From: Comamonas sp. Y33R10-2 | GTDB lineage: Bacteria; Pseudomonadota; Gammaproteobacteria; Burkholderiales; Burkholderiaceae_C | Reading direction: 5' to 3' | NCBI RefSeq assembly: GCF_019355935.1 | Contig: NZ_CP079925.1 | Span: 3,720,001-3,784,000 of the forward strand | Length of the DNA stretch: 64,000 bases | Part shown: positions 54,605-62,992 of the stretch, one piece after another | Position numbering within the stretch: the stretch's first letter is position 1 | Layout: every line of letters starts with the position of its first letter | Made by a program: the position numbers and the translations under genes | Notes under the pieces: model-generated | Seen by the model: only the letters and a program-made list of their open reading frames with translations | What the model was told of the DNA's origin: nothing | Database searches by the model: none

Positions 54605-56752
54605 TCAGGCGCTGTAGTTCGATGCGCTGACTGCGGCCTGTGCCAGTCGCTCCAGTAAATCTTCTGCGTCCTCGGCGCGCACCACGGTGATGCGAATGCT
54701 GTCGTCATCGGTGGCCAGCTTGATGAGGGCGTAGTCGCGTTTTTTGAGGTGTTCCGCCAAATGCTCAAGGCCTGACTCCACGCCGTCTGCAGGGCTGTCC
54801 CAGTGCCAGTCATCGGTGCCGGGTAGCCAGTGGGTGTTGGCAATGCCATCGGCATCTTTCCAGTCAAAGCGGGCGAACTGGGTGGCAATGGCGATCAGGT
54901 GTACCCAGTACAGCGTCAGCGCATTTTCGTCGCCCGTGATCTGCATCACATCGGGGTCGATTTCGTCATCGTCGTCCCATCCCATATCGTCCGGATCAGG
55001 ATCGGCCACGCAGGCTCGCCATTGGGCCATCAGTTCTGCAGTCTCGCTCTCTTCGCCCAGACACAGAATGCGGGCCATGCCCTCCATCCAGATGGGGTCC
55101 TCGGCCTCGATCAGCTCCACGCGGGTAATCGTGGTGTCAATGGTGGTGACTTCAGGCGTCTCGCCGCCAAGCCCCTTGAACATGCCGCGCATGGCGCTGC
55201 GGTAGTCGTCCCAGGTTTCGCCGCTGGGGCTAAAGCTGAAGTCTTTGATGGAATACATGCCCATTTGGGCCTCTGGCCCTTCTCCCATGAACGTGAGCAG
55301 CTCATTTTTTTTCGGGCTCATGTTCAGTGGCGGGCACCAAATATCGGGGGCAGACAGCAGCTTGCCCTTGGTGCTGTAGACGCGGGGGTGGCCTTTGTCG
55401 TCAATGGCCAGCAGCTTGCCGCCGGGGAAGATCTTGGGGGGTGAGCTGCTGAAACCGCGCTCAATGGTCTTGAATTCGCAGGGAATGATTTCCTGGCCTG
55501 TGATGTGAATCACGCCTTCCCAGGTATGGCTGCGTTCTTCGCCTTTTTCATCCACATACGGCTCGCGGATGGTAGCTACGGCCAAGCCGGTCTTGGCGTT
55601 GAAGTCGTTGATGTGTTCATAGCGGCTGGCGTCAAACAGCGGTTGGCCGTCGGCCTTGAGCAGCAGCTTGTGCGAGTCGCCATACGGGCCCTTGTCGGCG
55701 CGAATGAACCGGTCTTCTTCTTCGTTGTAGTAGATGCTGGACAGGCCTTCTTGCAGCAGCTCCAGCCCCGGCAGGCTGCGCAGGTCTTCACAGTTTGGGT
55801 AGTGGGCAGACTTGCATGCCATGACCTGCGGTGTGATGGCATAGGCGTTGCGGTAGCCGGCCGATGGCGGCACTACCCAGGTGCCATTCAAGTCCTTGAG
55901 GCCGGACTTTTCGCCTTCGCCTTCCTGCACTTCTGGGTAGCGCACATTGATATAGCCGCCCGAGCTATAGGCGCCCGAGGCGCCTTCAATGGGCTTGACC
56001 AGCCAGCGGCCATAGGGAGTGACCAGCCCGACTGGCCAGTGCTCGCGTTTGTTTTCTCCGGGCAGCTTGTCGCCCGTGCGCGGGTGCTTTCTGGGCATGA
56101 CGTAATAAGCGTCCGTGTCTTCATCCCAGGCGCTGTGATAGCGCTCCACGTAATGGTCTTTGAGCCAGGCAGGCCAGTCATCGTCGTTGTCGCGCTCAAC
56201 CACTTCGGTGCGCATGATGACGCAATCGCTCCACCAGCCCCACTGAGCTTGTGCATCTTGCTTCAAAGACTGTAGCGATTCGGGCAGGTCGCTGCCCGTG
56301 CATTCCCACTGCAGGCACTGGTCGCGCAGGGTGTTGATGAAGGTCTCGTAGTCTGGCGTATCCGTGTCGTATTCGCACAGCGTGGCGCAGTCCAGCAGCA
56401 GCCAGTTGCGCTGGCTATGGGTGATGAGTGAATCAATCTCCTGCCACTGTTTTTTGAGCGAGTCGGGCCAATTGGCGGGCAGCGGCTCCATCACGGACTT
56501 GAGCCATTGCCAGCGTGCCTTGACCTCATTAATGGGCGCGGCTAGCGAAATCAGGCTTTCTTTGTCTTGATAGGCGCTGCAGGGCACGCGCTCTGGCAGG
56601 TGGCTGGCATCGCCCAGCAGCACGCTAAACAGCAGCGGCGTGCTGCTGTACCACTCGGCCCAGCCTTCACAGAGGCCACCGGGCTGGGCCGGCCATTCGG
56701 TAGTAGAGCCGGGGTGTTCGTCGTGGGCAAGCAGCAGCGCGTAGTTAGGCAT
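54605..56752 (-). CDS. Large hypothetical three-part protein with WG-like repeats
   Basis: A 715-residue soluble protein that I do not recognise as a whole. Residues 1-185 form an acidic, Trp-rich helical region; residues about 190-525 match the 331-residue paralogue next door (LKDLNGTWVVPPSAGYRNAY; GVIHITGQEIIPCEFK); residues about 555-715 form a third domain with LIAIATQFARFDWKDADG and LIKLATDDDSIRITVVRAE that resembles DUF6630-like modules. No signal peptide. The tandem arrangement with an internally homologous gene suggests duplication. It starts five bases after the methyltransferase stops. Confidence 0.75.
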   Translation of the reverse strand: MPNYALLLAHDEHPGSTTEWPAQPGGLCEGWAEWYSSTPLLFSVLLGDASHLPERVPCSAYQDKESLISLAAPINEVKARWQWLKSVMEPLPANWPDSLKKQWQEIDSLITHSQRNWLLLDCATLCEYDTDTPDYETFINTLRDQCLQWECTGSDLPESLQSLKQDAQAQWGWWSDCVIMRTEVVERDNDDDWPAWLKDHYVERYHSAWDEDTDAYYVMPRKHPRTGDKLPGENKREHWPVGLVTPYGRWLVKPIEGASGAYSSGGYINVRYPEVQEGEGEKSGLKDLNGTWVVPPSAGYRNAYAITPQVMACKSAHYPNCEDLRSLPGLELLQEGLSSIYYNEEEDRFIRADKGPYGDSHKLLLKADGQPLFDASRYEHINDFNAKTGLAVATIREPYVDEKGEERSHTWEGVIHITGQEIIPCEFKTIERGFSSSPPKIFPGGKLLAIDDKGHPRVYSTKGKLLSAPDIWCPPLNMSPKKNELLTFMGEGPEAQMGMYSIKDFSFSPSGETWDDYRSAMRGMFKGLGGETPEVTTIDTTITRVELIEAEDPIWMEGMARILCLGEESETAELMAQWRACVADPDPDDMGWDDDDEIDPDVMQITGDENALTLYWVHLIAIATQFARFDWKDADGIANTHWLPGTDDWHWDSPADGVESGLEHLAEHLKKRDYALIKLATDDDSIRITVVRAEDAEDLLERLAQAAVSASNYSA

Positions 56753-56757
56753 GGTGG

Positions 56758-57351
56758 TCAGCTTTGCAGAGGGAAGGTAGTGTTGGCAGCAGAGTCAGCA
56801 GGCTTGATGGCGGCAATGCGCTGCACCACACGGTCAGGCTGGCGCAGCACACCATGTTCATAGGCGACGATGGTCCAACCAGCGCAGACCTGCAGCAGCT
56901 CGCCGGGCGCCAGCAAAAAGTCTGGGCGCGAGGGCTTGCCGTAGGCTTCATTGCCTTGGCCAAAGGTTTCATTCAGCAACACGCCGCCGGGTTTGACGCT
57001 GGCCAGAATCTGCGGCCACAGAGGGCGCCAGAGATAGTTGGTGATGACCACACCATCAAAACTACGCCCCGTCAGCGGCCATGGCCCATTTTCGATATCA
57101 GCAGTCATCGTCTCTGCGATGTTTGCTATTGATTGTGTAGCTTCAGGTGATTTATCCACGCTGACTACTGCATGATTTGATGCATGAAAGTAGTGTGTAT
57201 GTCGGCCCATGCCGCAGGCCAGATCGAGCACCGTGCCTTGCGGCGCTACCAGATGGGCGAAGCGGGTAATCCATGCGGACGGCGCTTGCGCACCGTGGCT
57301 GGCCGGAAGAGGGTGAGGGCGGGGAGAGGTAGGAGGGGTGGAGCTGGTCAT
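56758..57351 (-). CDS. Class I SAM-dependent methyltransferase
   Basis: A 197-residue protein with the SAM-binding motif LDLACGMGRHTHYF, then VSVDKSPEA, the acidic motif II region and GVVITNYLWRPLWPQIL, and post-motif KPGGVLLNETFGQGNE. Such small proteins resemble TehB/UbiE-type or tellurite-resistance-like methyltransferases. The N-terminal 25 residues are Pro/Ser-rich. The substrate is unknown. It is the first gene of a run with the two repeat proteins (five-base gap). Confidence 0.85.
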   Translation of the reverse strand: MTSSTPPTSPRPHPLPASHGAQAPSAWITRFAHLVAPQGTVLDLACGMGRHTHYFHASNHAVVSVDKSPEATQSIANIAETMTADIENGPWPLTGRSFDGVVITNYLWRPLWPQILASVKPGGVLLNETFGQGNEAYGKPSRPDFLLAPGELLQVCAGWTIVAYEHGVLRQPDRVVQRIAAIKPADSAANTTFPLQS

Positions 57352-57420
57352 CTTGCCAAAAACTATAGCAGTGCCTGCTCCCTTGCCTTGCCCCCGCTCT
57401 GTCAGCTCAATGCTGGAATC

Positions 57421-58230
57421 TCAATGCGGCTTCACATCATCTTTGAGCGCCGCCAGCGCCATGTTTTCAACCATGCCGGGCGCAATCAGCTTGAGGAAGC
57501 GGCCCAGCTTGCCCTTGTCCATCACCACCTCGCGCTGGCGCCGGTTCATGCCATCGATGATGAGGCGGGCGCATTCCTCCACCGTCATGGCTTTGTCTTC
57601 TTTGAGGCCGCTGACGCCCGCGGCCACGCCTTTGGCGTTGTAGCCGCGGTTGCGAATCTGCGTGGCCACTACGCCGGGGTAGGCTGTTGTGACGCTCACA
57701 CCTGCAGGTTTGAGTTCGGCGCGCAGCGCTTCAAAAAAGCCAGTCATGGCAAATTTGCTGGCGCTGTAGGCCGTGCGGCCCGGCACGCCGATGAGTCCGG
57801 CCAGCGATGACACGGCGACTATTGAGCCTTTGCTGGCCTTGAGATGCGGCAGTGCAGCATGGGTACACCACACACTGCCCCAAAAGTTGATGCGCATTAG
57901 CTGCTCGTACCAGCTCAGGTCTTGGGCGCTGACATCTTCCAGCAGCGCGTGGGCAGAAACTCCGGCGTTGTTGATGAGCACATCAATGCCGCCAAACCGG
58001 TGCACGGCTTGGGCAATCAGCGTGCGGCACTGGGCTTCGACGGAGACATCGGTGGGCTGAATCAGCACCTGCGCGCCATGCGCCTCGCATTGGCGGGCTA
58101 CGGCTTGCAGATTGTCTGCATTGCGCGCGGCCAGTGTCAGTTGCAGCTGGCTTTGATGGGTTTGCGCCAGTTGGTGGGCCATTTCAGCGCCAATGCCGTC
58201 AGACGCCCCTGTAATCACGATACGGTGCAT
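57421..58230 (-). CDS. Short-chain dehydrogenase/reductase
   Basis: A 269-residue SDR. MHRIVITGASDGIGAEMAHQ at 58230 gives the TGxxxGIG cofactor motif at the N-terminus; GGGAGAGAAC lies upstream. Further motifs are NNAGVSAHAL, catalytic Ser in SSLAGLIG and YSASK (Tyr-x-x-x-Lys), then AYPGVVATQI. The C-terminus ends with a hydrophobic amphipathic stretch (LIAPGMVENMALAAL). It is the last gene of a run starting with an MFS transporter and a 46-residue peptide. Substrate unknown. Confidence 0.9.
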   Translation of the reverse strand: MHRIVITGASDGIGAEMAHQLAQTHQSQLQLTLAARNADNLQAVARQCEAHGAQVLIQPTDVSVEAQCRTLIAQAVHRFGGIDVLINNAGVSAHALLEDVSAQDLSWYEQLMRINFWGSVWCTHAALPHLKASKGSIVAVSSLAGLIGVPGRTAYSASKFAMTGFFEALRAELKPAGVSVTTAYPGVVATQIRNRGYNAKGVAAGVSGLKEDKAMTVEECARLIIDGMNRRQREVVMDKGKLGRFLKLIAPGMVENMALAALKDDVKPH

Positions 58231-58273
58231 GTTCTCTCCCGGCCTGACTGCGGGGCCGGGTGGCACCCAAAGC

Positions 58274-58414
58274 TCAGAAGCAGGCCCAGACTTGGTCAGC
58301 CAGTGTGAGCATGAATTGCGGTTGCATATACAGGGCAAACACGGCCAGCAGAACCGCCACAACGGCGGCCCAGATGAGGATACGTTGCCAGAGTTTGATC
58401 TGCATGGTGCTCAT
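58274..58414 (-). CDS. 46-residue single-pass membrane peptide
   Basis: An open frame from ATG 58414 to TGA 58276-58274, six bases after the MFS stop and 43 bases before the SDR start. The product has a basic start (MSTMQIKLWQRIL), one hydrophobic segment (IWAAVVAVLLAVFALYM) and a conserved-looking tail FMLTLADQVWACF. The tight position between two genes and lack of stops support coding. I recall similar small proteins ending LADQ(V/I)WACF next to SDR genes in related bacteria, but cannot verify this. Confidence 0.7.
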   Translation of the reverse strand: MSTMQIKLWQRILIWAAVVAVLLAVFALYMQPQFMLTLADQVWACF

Positions 58415-58420
58415 TAAAGC

Positions 58421-59650
58421 TTAGGCCGCACTGGCTGTGCTGTGGCGGGTAATGGCCGCTTCACGTACGGGCAGGTTAATGAGTGCGGCTAAGATGCCCA
58501 GAGCAATGGAGATGTACCAGACCATGTCGTAGTTGCCGTTCATGTCGTACAGATAGCCGCCCAGCCACACACCCAAAAAGCTGCCAATTTGGTGGCTGCA
58601 AAACACAAAGCCGCCCAGCATGGACAGGTGCTGCACGCCAAAAATCTGGGCAATGGTGGCATTGGTCAGCGGCACGGTAGAAAGCCACAAAAAGCCCATG
58701 GCTGCGCAAAAGACATAAACCGACCAAGGCGACAGCGGAGCCAGCAAAAAGCCGACAGTCACGACTGAGCGCAGGCCATAGATGCCCGACAGCAGGTAGC
58801 GTTTGGGCATCTTCTGGCCCAGATTGCCCGCCAGATATGTGCCAAAGATATTGAACAAACCGATCAGCGCCAGCGAATAGCTCGCAACATGCGGCGCCAT
58901 ACCAAAGTCTTTGAGGTAGCTGGGCATGTGTACGCCAATAAACATGACCTGAAAGCCGCAGACGAAGTAGCCGCCCGTCAACAGCAAAAAGCTGGGGTAG
59001 GTCCAAGCTTCTTTCAGGGCTTGCCCCACGGTTTGTTCGCGCTTGATGGGCGCTCCGTTGCCAAAGCCCGGCTCACGCAGGCCAAAGGCCAGAGCCACAA
59101 TCAGCAAGGCGAGTACGGCCAGCACCAGCAAAGCGTTGGACCAGCCGAACTGCGCAATCAGGTTGCCTTCGACGGGCACCATGAAAAACTGGCCAAACGA
59201 GCCTGCTGCGGCCGTCACGCCCATGGCCCAGCTGCGCTTGGCCGCAGAAATTTGACGCCCCAGCACGCCAAAGATCACGGCGTAGGTGGTGCCGGCCTGC
59301 GCAGCCCCAATCAGCACCCCGGCGGTGAGCAAAAACCACGTACTGGTGGGCGATAGCGCCATGCCGGCCAAGCCCAAGGCATACAAAATAGAGCCGCCAA
59401 TCAGCACCTTGAAAGCGCCAATGCGGTCGGCCAGAATGCCGACAAAAATGCCCAAAATGCCCCATGACAGGTTTTGCACGGCAATTGCCATCGAGAAGTT
59501 CTCGCGCGTCCAGCCCATATCTTGGGTGATGGGTAGCAGCCACAGACCAAAGCCATGGCGTATGCCCATGGAGATGGTGACGATGGCGCCACCGCACAGA
59601 AGAATCTGTGCCATGGACAGCGGCGCTGGTGTTGTTGTCTTAGTTGTCAT
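58421..59650 (-). CDS. MFS transporter (monocarboxylate/OxlT-like)
   Basis: A 409-residue protein with 12 hydrophobic segments; MTTKTTTPAPLSMAQILLCGG at 59650 is the start, with the frame open 13 codons further. The pattern SMGIRHGFGLWLLPITQDMGW and GILADRIGAFKVLIGG resembles the oxalate/monocarboxylate (OxlT/MCT-like) branch of the MFS. It imports or exchanges organic acids through the inner membrane. It is followed in the same operon by a 46-residue peptide and an SDR. Confidence 0.85.
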   Translation of the reverse strand: MTTKTTTPAPLSMAQILLCGGAIVTISMGIRHGFGLWLLPITQDMGWTRENFSMAIAVQNLSWGILGIFVGILADRIGAFKVLIGGSILYALGLAGMALSPTSTWFLLTAGVLIGAAQAGTTYAVIFGVLGRQISAAKRSWAMGVTAAAGSFGQFFMVPVEGNLIAQFGWSNALLVLAVLALLIVALAFGLREPGFGNGAPIKREQTVGQALKEAWTYPSFLLLTGGYFVCGFQVMFIGVHMPSYLKDFGMAPHVASYSLALIGLFNIFGTYLAGNLGQKMPKRYLLSGIYGLRSVVTVGFLLAPLSPWSVYVFCAAMGFLWLSTVPLTNATIAQIFGVQHLSMLGGFVFCSHQIGSFLGVWLGGYLYDMNGNYDMVWYISIALGILAALINLPVREAAITRHSTASAA

Positions 59651-60017
59651 GCCGTGCGTGCGGAAAATTGTTGTCAATCTTGTCAGCACTCGACTTTAAC
59701 GAAACAAGTGCATTGGTGTGTACTTTGCACATGCCTTGGGCGTCACCTGCGCGGCAGGCGCTCATACAAGTCGTTGAGATTTAAATAAAAAGTGAGCGAC
59801 CCATGGTGGAAATACATGGATTTCGACCATGAAAAGCCCTGAAGACCTATCAAATAAAAGACTACAAGCTATTGTTTTTATGGCGTTTATAGTGCTTCTG
59901 ACGCGATCAAAAACACATGCCAAAGACAGAAGTTCTGGCTTTGTGCAAGAGTATTGGGAGTAAACAACTGTGAATTTATCCAGCATTAATCTGGAGAGGC
60001 CACTACAATTCGCCCCC
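59651..60017. other. Gap between the MFS gene and parE
   Basis: It holds an imperfect 30-base palindrome (59802-59831), an ATAGCTATT-like repeat near 59865-59880 (CTACAAGCTATTGTTTTTA) and, just before parE, CACTACAATTCG, a -10-like stretch. A GTG at 59970 would extend parE by 16 residues and is rejected as start. Confidence 0.45.
59802..59831. promoter_or_regulatory. 30-bp imperfect palindrome between MFS operon and parE
   Basis: CATGGTGGAAAT-ACATGG-ATTTCGACCATG: 11 of 12 arm positions pair around a six-base centre. It lies 152 bases upstream of the MFS start and 190 bases upstream of parE, with no T-run, so an operator is more likely than a terminator. Confidence 0.4.
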
Positions 60018-61988
60018 ATGGCAGCTAAACCGTCCACCGAATATTCCGAAGGCTCGATCCGCGTTCTCAAGGGTCTGGAGCCTGTTAAACAGCGTCCCGG
60101 CATGTACACGCGTACCGACAACCCCCTGCATATCTTGCAGGAGGTGCTCGACAACGCCGCCGATGAGGCACTCGCCGGTCATGGCAAAAAAATCAAGTTC
60201 ACCATGCACGGCGATGGCTCGTACAGCGTGGACGACGATGGCCGTGGCATCCCCTTTGGTATGCACCCTGAAGAAAATGCACCCGTGGTGGAGTTGGTCT
60301 TCACGCGTCTGCACGCAGGCGGCAAGTTCGACAAGGGCAATGGCGGCGCGTACAGCTTCTCCGGCGGTCTGCACGGCGTGGGCGTCTCGGTCACCAATGC
60401 TCTGGCCACACGCCTTGAAGTGCAGGTGCACCGCGACGGCAAGGTCGCAAGACTGGTGTTTTCTGCGGGCGATGTGATTGAGCCGCTCACCATTCGTGAT
60501 TTGCAGCCCGGCGAGCGCAAGCAAGGCACCACCGTGCGCGCTTGGCCTGATGCCAAATACTTTGAATCCTCAGCCCTGCCCATGGGCGAGCTGGTGCATT
60601 TGCTGCGCAGCAAGGCCGTGCTCATGCCCGGCGTGTCGGTCTCGCTGATCAATGAAAAGTCTCGCGACACGCAAACTTGGCAATTCAAGGGCGGCCTGCG
60701 CGACTATCTGGCGCAAAGCCTGCACGGTGAGCCTGTCATCCCCTTGTTTGAGGGCGAGGGCTTTGCCGACAAAAACAACGACAGCTTTGCCGAAGGCGAA
60801 GGTGCTGCATGGTGCGTGGCCTTTACCGAAGACGGCTCGCCGCTGCGCGAAAGCTATGTCAACCTGATCCCCACTACCGCTGGCGGCACGCATGAAAGCG
60901 GCCTGCGCGATGGCCTGTTTCAGGCCGTCAAAGCCTTTATTGACATGCACTCGCTGCTGCCCAAGGGCGTCAAGCTCATGCCGGACGATGTATTCGCCCG
61001 CGCCAGCTATGTGCTCAACACCAAGGTGCTGGATCCGCAGTTCCAAGGCCAGATCAAAGAGCGCCTGAACTCTCGCGATGCCGTGCGTTTGGTCTCGGGC
61101 TTTGTGCGCCCGGTGCTTGAGCTGTGGCTCAACGAGCATGTGGAGTGGGGCAAAAAACTCGCTGAGATTGCCATCAAGGCAGCTCAGACCCGCCAGAAGG
61201 CCGGCCAAAAGGTTGAAAAACGCAAGGGCAGCGGCGTAGCCGTATTGCCCGGCAAGCTGACCGATTGCGAAAGCAAAGATCTCAGCGTTAACGAAGTGTT
61301 TTTGGTAGAAGGTGACTCTGCGGGCGGCAGCGCCAAGATGGGCCGCGACAAGGAAACGCAGGCCATCTTGCCGCTGCGCGGCAAGGTGCTCAACACTTGG
61401 GAAGTGGACCGCGATCGCCTGTTTGCCAACAACGAAATTCACGATATTTCGGTGGCGATTGGTGTGGACCCGCATGGCCCCAATGACGAACCGGATTTGT
61501 CTGGCCTGCGCTACGGCAAGATATGTATTCTGAGTGATGCGGACGTGGACGGCTCCCATATTCAGGTGCTGCTGCTTACCCTGTTCTTTAAGCATTTCCC
61601 CAAGCTCATCGAGGCCGGTCACATTCATGTGGCGCTGCCCCCGCTGTTCCGTGTGGATGTGCCTGCGCGTGGCAAAAAGCCGGCCATCAAGGTCTATGCG
61701 CTGGATCAGGGCGAGCTGGAAGCCATCATCGAAAAGTGCGCCAAAGATGGCGTGCCGCGTGAGAAATGTCAGGTCAGCCGCTTCAAGGGCTTGGGCGAGA
61801 TGAATGCCGAGCAGCTGTGGGAAACCACGCTCAACCCCGACACACGCCGCATGCCCGCAGTGCAGTTCATGAACTTGGACTTTGCCGAGTCAGCTGCCGT
61901 TGTCACCAAGCTCATGGGCAAGGGCGAAGCCGCAGCCCGCCGAGAGCTGATGGAGTTACACGGCGACGCCGTGGAGGTTGATATCTAA
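60018..61988 (+). CDS. parE: DNA topoisomerase IV subunit B
   Basis: A 656-residue ATPase subunit of topoisomerase IV, which decatenates daughter chromosomes. The start MAAKPSTEYSEGSIRVLKGLE (ATG 60018) matches the family. The GHKL ATPase has QEVLDNAADEALAG, DDDGRGIPFG and the GGLHGVGVSVTNAL loop; the Toprim part has LVEGDSAGGSAKMGRDK and DADVDGSHIQVLLL; the C-terminus carries RFKGLGEMNAEQLWETTL. ParE rather than GyrB is supported by the short length and by parC 1 kb downstream. Confidence 0.95.
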   Translation: MAAKPSTEYSEGSIRVLKGLEPVKQRPGMYTRTDNPLHILQEVLDNAADEALAGHGKKIKFTMHGDGSYSVDDDGRGIPFGMHPEENAPVVELVFTRLHAGGKFDKGNGGAYSFSGGLHGVGVSVTNALATRLEVQVHRDGKVARLVFSAGDVIEPLTIRDLQPGERKQGTTVRAWPDAKYFESSALPMGELVHLLRSKAVLMPGVSVSLINEKSRDTQTWQFKGGLRDYLAQSLHGEPVIPLFEGEGFADKNNDSFAEGEGAAWCVAFTEDGSPLRESYVNLIPTTAGGTHESGLRDGLFQAVKAFIDMHSLLPKGVKLMPDDVFARASYVLNTKVLDPQFQGQIKERLNSRDAVRLVSGFVRPVLELWLNEHVEWGKKLAEIAIKAAQTRQKAGQKVEKRKGSGVAVLPGKLTDCESKDLSVNEVFLVEGDSAGGSAKMGRDKETQAILPLRGKVLNTWEVDRDRLFANNEIHDISVAIGVDPHGPNDEPDLSGLRYGKICILSDADVDGSHIQVLLLTLFFKHFPKLIEAGHIHVALPPLFRVDVPARGKKPAIKVYALDQGELEAIIEKCAKDGVPREKCQVSRFKGLGEMNAEQLWETTLNPDTRRMPAVQFMNLDFAESAAVVTKLMGKGEAAARRELMELHGDAVEVDI

Positions 61989-62091
61989 GCGATATTTAAC
62001 CTATATCGAACCGATACCTAGGGCGATTGAAGCAGGGCAAATTTCACGCTCTGCCTGCTTGCAGCCGCCGCTGTGTTCACAGGAGTACGCC

Positions 62092-62952
62092 ATGTCAAAT
62101 GCACTGTTTAGCTCTCAGCAACAGCCCTCGCTGCAAAGCGGCGGGGTGGCGCCTATGTCTTTGCGTACCCGTGTTCGTCTGGCGGGGGCGCAGCTGCTGC
62201 TGGCTGGCGCTGGTTGGCTGGCGTTTGCACCAGCCGCACATGCTGATCTGTGGGCTTATGTGGATGAATTTGGCGTCACCCACTTTGCGGCGGAGGCGCT
62301 CGATGAACGCTACAAGCTGTTTTTTAAAGGTGAGCGCTATGACAGCAATCAACCCGGTCTGCGCCCTGATGCTGCCGCTCAAGGTTTAACGGCCCGCACG
62401 CGCACGCAAAACTTTTTTGAAGTTTCTCCGCGCTATAAAAGCGTAAGGCCTCATCTGCAAAAAGCGGCTGAGCGCACGGGTGTGGAGTACGACTTGCTCA
62501 AAGCCGTGATTGCGGTGGAGTCTGGTTTTGATTCCGCTGCAGTCTCGCCCAAGGGCGCCGTCGGCTTGATGCAGTTAATGCCCGCTACCGCTGAGCGCTT
62601 TGGCGTGGCGGCTAGCAAAAAGCGCAGCATGCAAGAGCAACTGGCAGACCCGGCGGTGAATATTCCTGCCGGTGCGCGCTACCTCAGCTACCTGATGGGC
62701 TTGTTCCCCGGGCGGCTTGACTTGGTGCTGGCGGCTTACAACGCAGGCGAAGGCGCGGTGCAAAAGTTTGGCAAGGCCATTCCGCCCTACAAAGAAACGA
62801 TGAATTACGTCAAAGCAGTCACAGGCATTTATGAGCAACTGCAAGCGGCCAAGCCGCTGAGCGGCCGCTCCAGTGCTGCAGCCACTGCAGCAGGCAAGAG
62901 CGGCTCTCGCGTTCGCATGACCTTGGCTAGCCCCGACGTTCAGCTACCTTGA
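62092..62952 (+). CDS. Lytic transglycosylase (SLT domain, periplasmic)
   Basis: A 286-residue secreted peptidoglycan lyase. AGGAG six bases before ATG 62092 fixes the start. A signal peptide (residues about 22-52, LAGAQLLLAGAGWLAFAPAAHA) is followed by a DUF4124-like N-terminal segment (DLWAYVDEFGVTHFA) and an SLT domain with the catalytic Glu in VIAVESGFDSAAVSPKGAVG, then GLMQLMPATAERFG, and the closing AAYNAGEGAV. It cleaves glycan strands to 1,6-anhydro ends. Its placement between parE and parC is common in Comamonadaceae-type genomes. Confidence 0.93.
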   Translation: MSNALFSSQQQPSLQSGGVAPMSLRTRVRLAGAQLLLAGAGWLAFAPAAHADLWAYVDEFGVTHFAAEALDERYKLFFKGERYDSNQPGLRPDAAAQGLTARTRTQNFFEVSPRYKSVRPHLQKAAERTGVEYDLLKAVIAVESGFDSAAVSPKGAVGLMQLMPATAERFGVAASKKRSMQEQLADPAVNIPAGARYLSYLMGLFPGRLDLVLAAYNAGEGAVQKFGKAIPPYKETMNYVKAVTGIYEQLQAAKPLSGRSSAAATAAGKSGSRVRMTLASPDVQLP

Positions 62953-62992
62953 TTCGCCGCTGAGGCGATATTTGGAAAATTACTAAGAATTC

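Noticed and set aside
59970..60017. Upstream GTG start for parE
   Set aside because: GGGAG lies nine bases before it, but the 16 extra residues do not resemble ParE N-termini, whereas ATG 60018 does.
60570..61628. 352-codon minus-strand frame
   Set aside because: Antisense shadow of parE.
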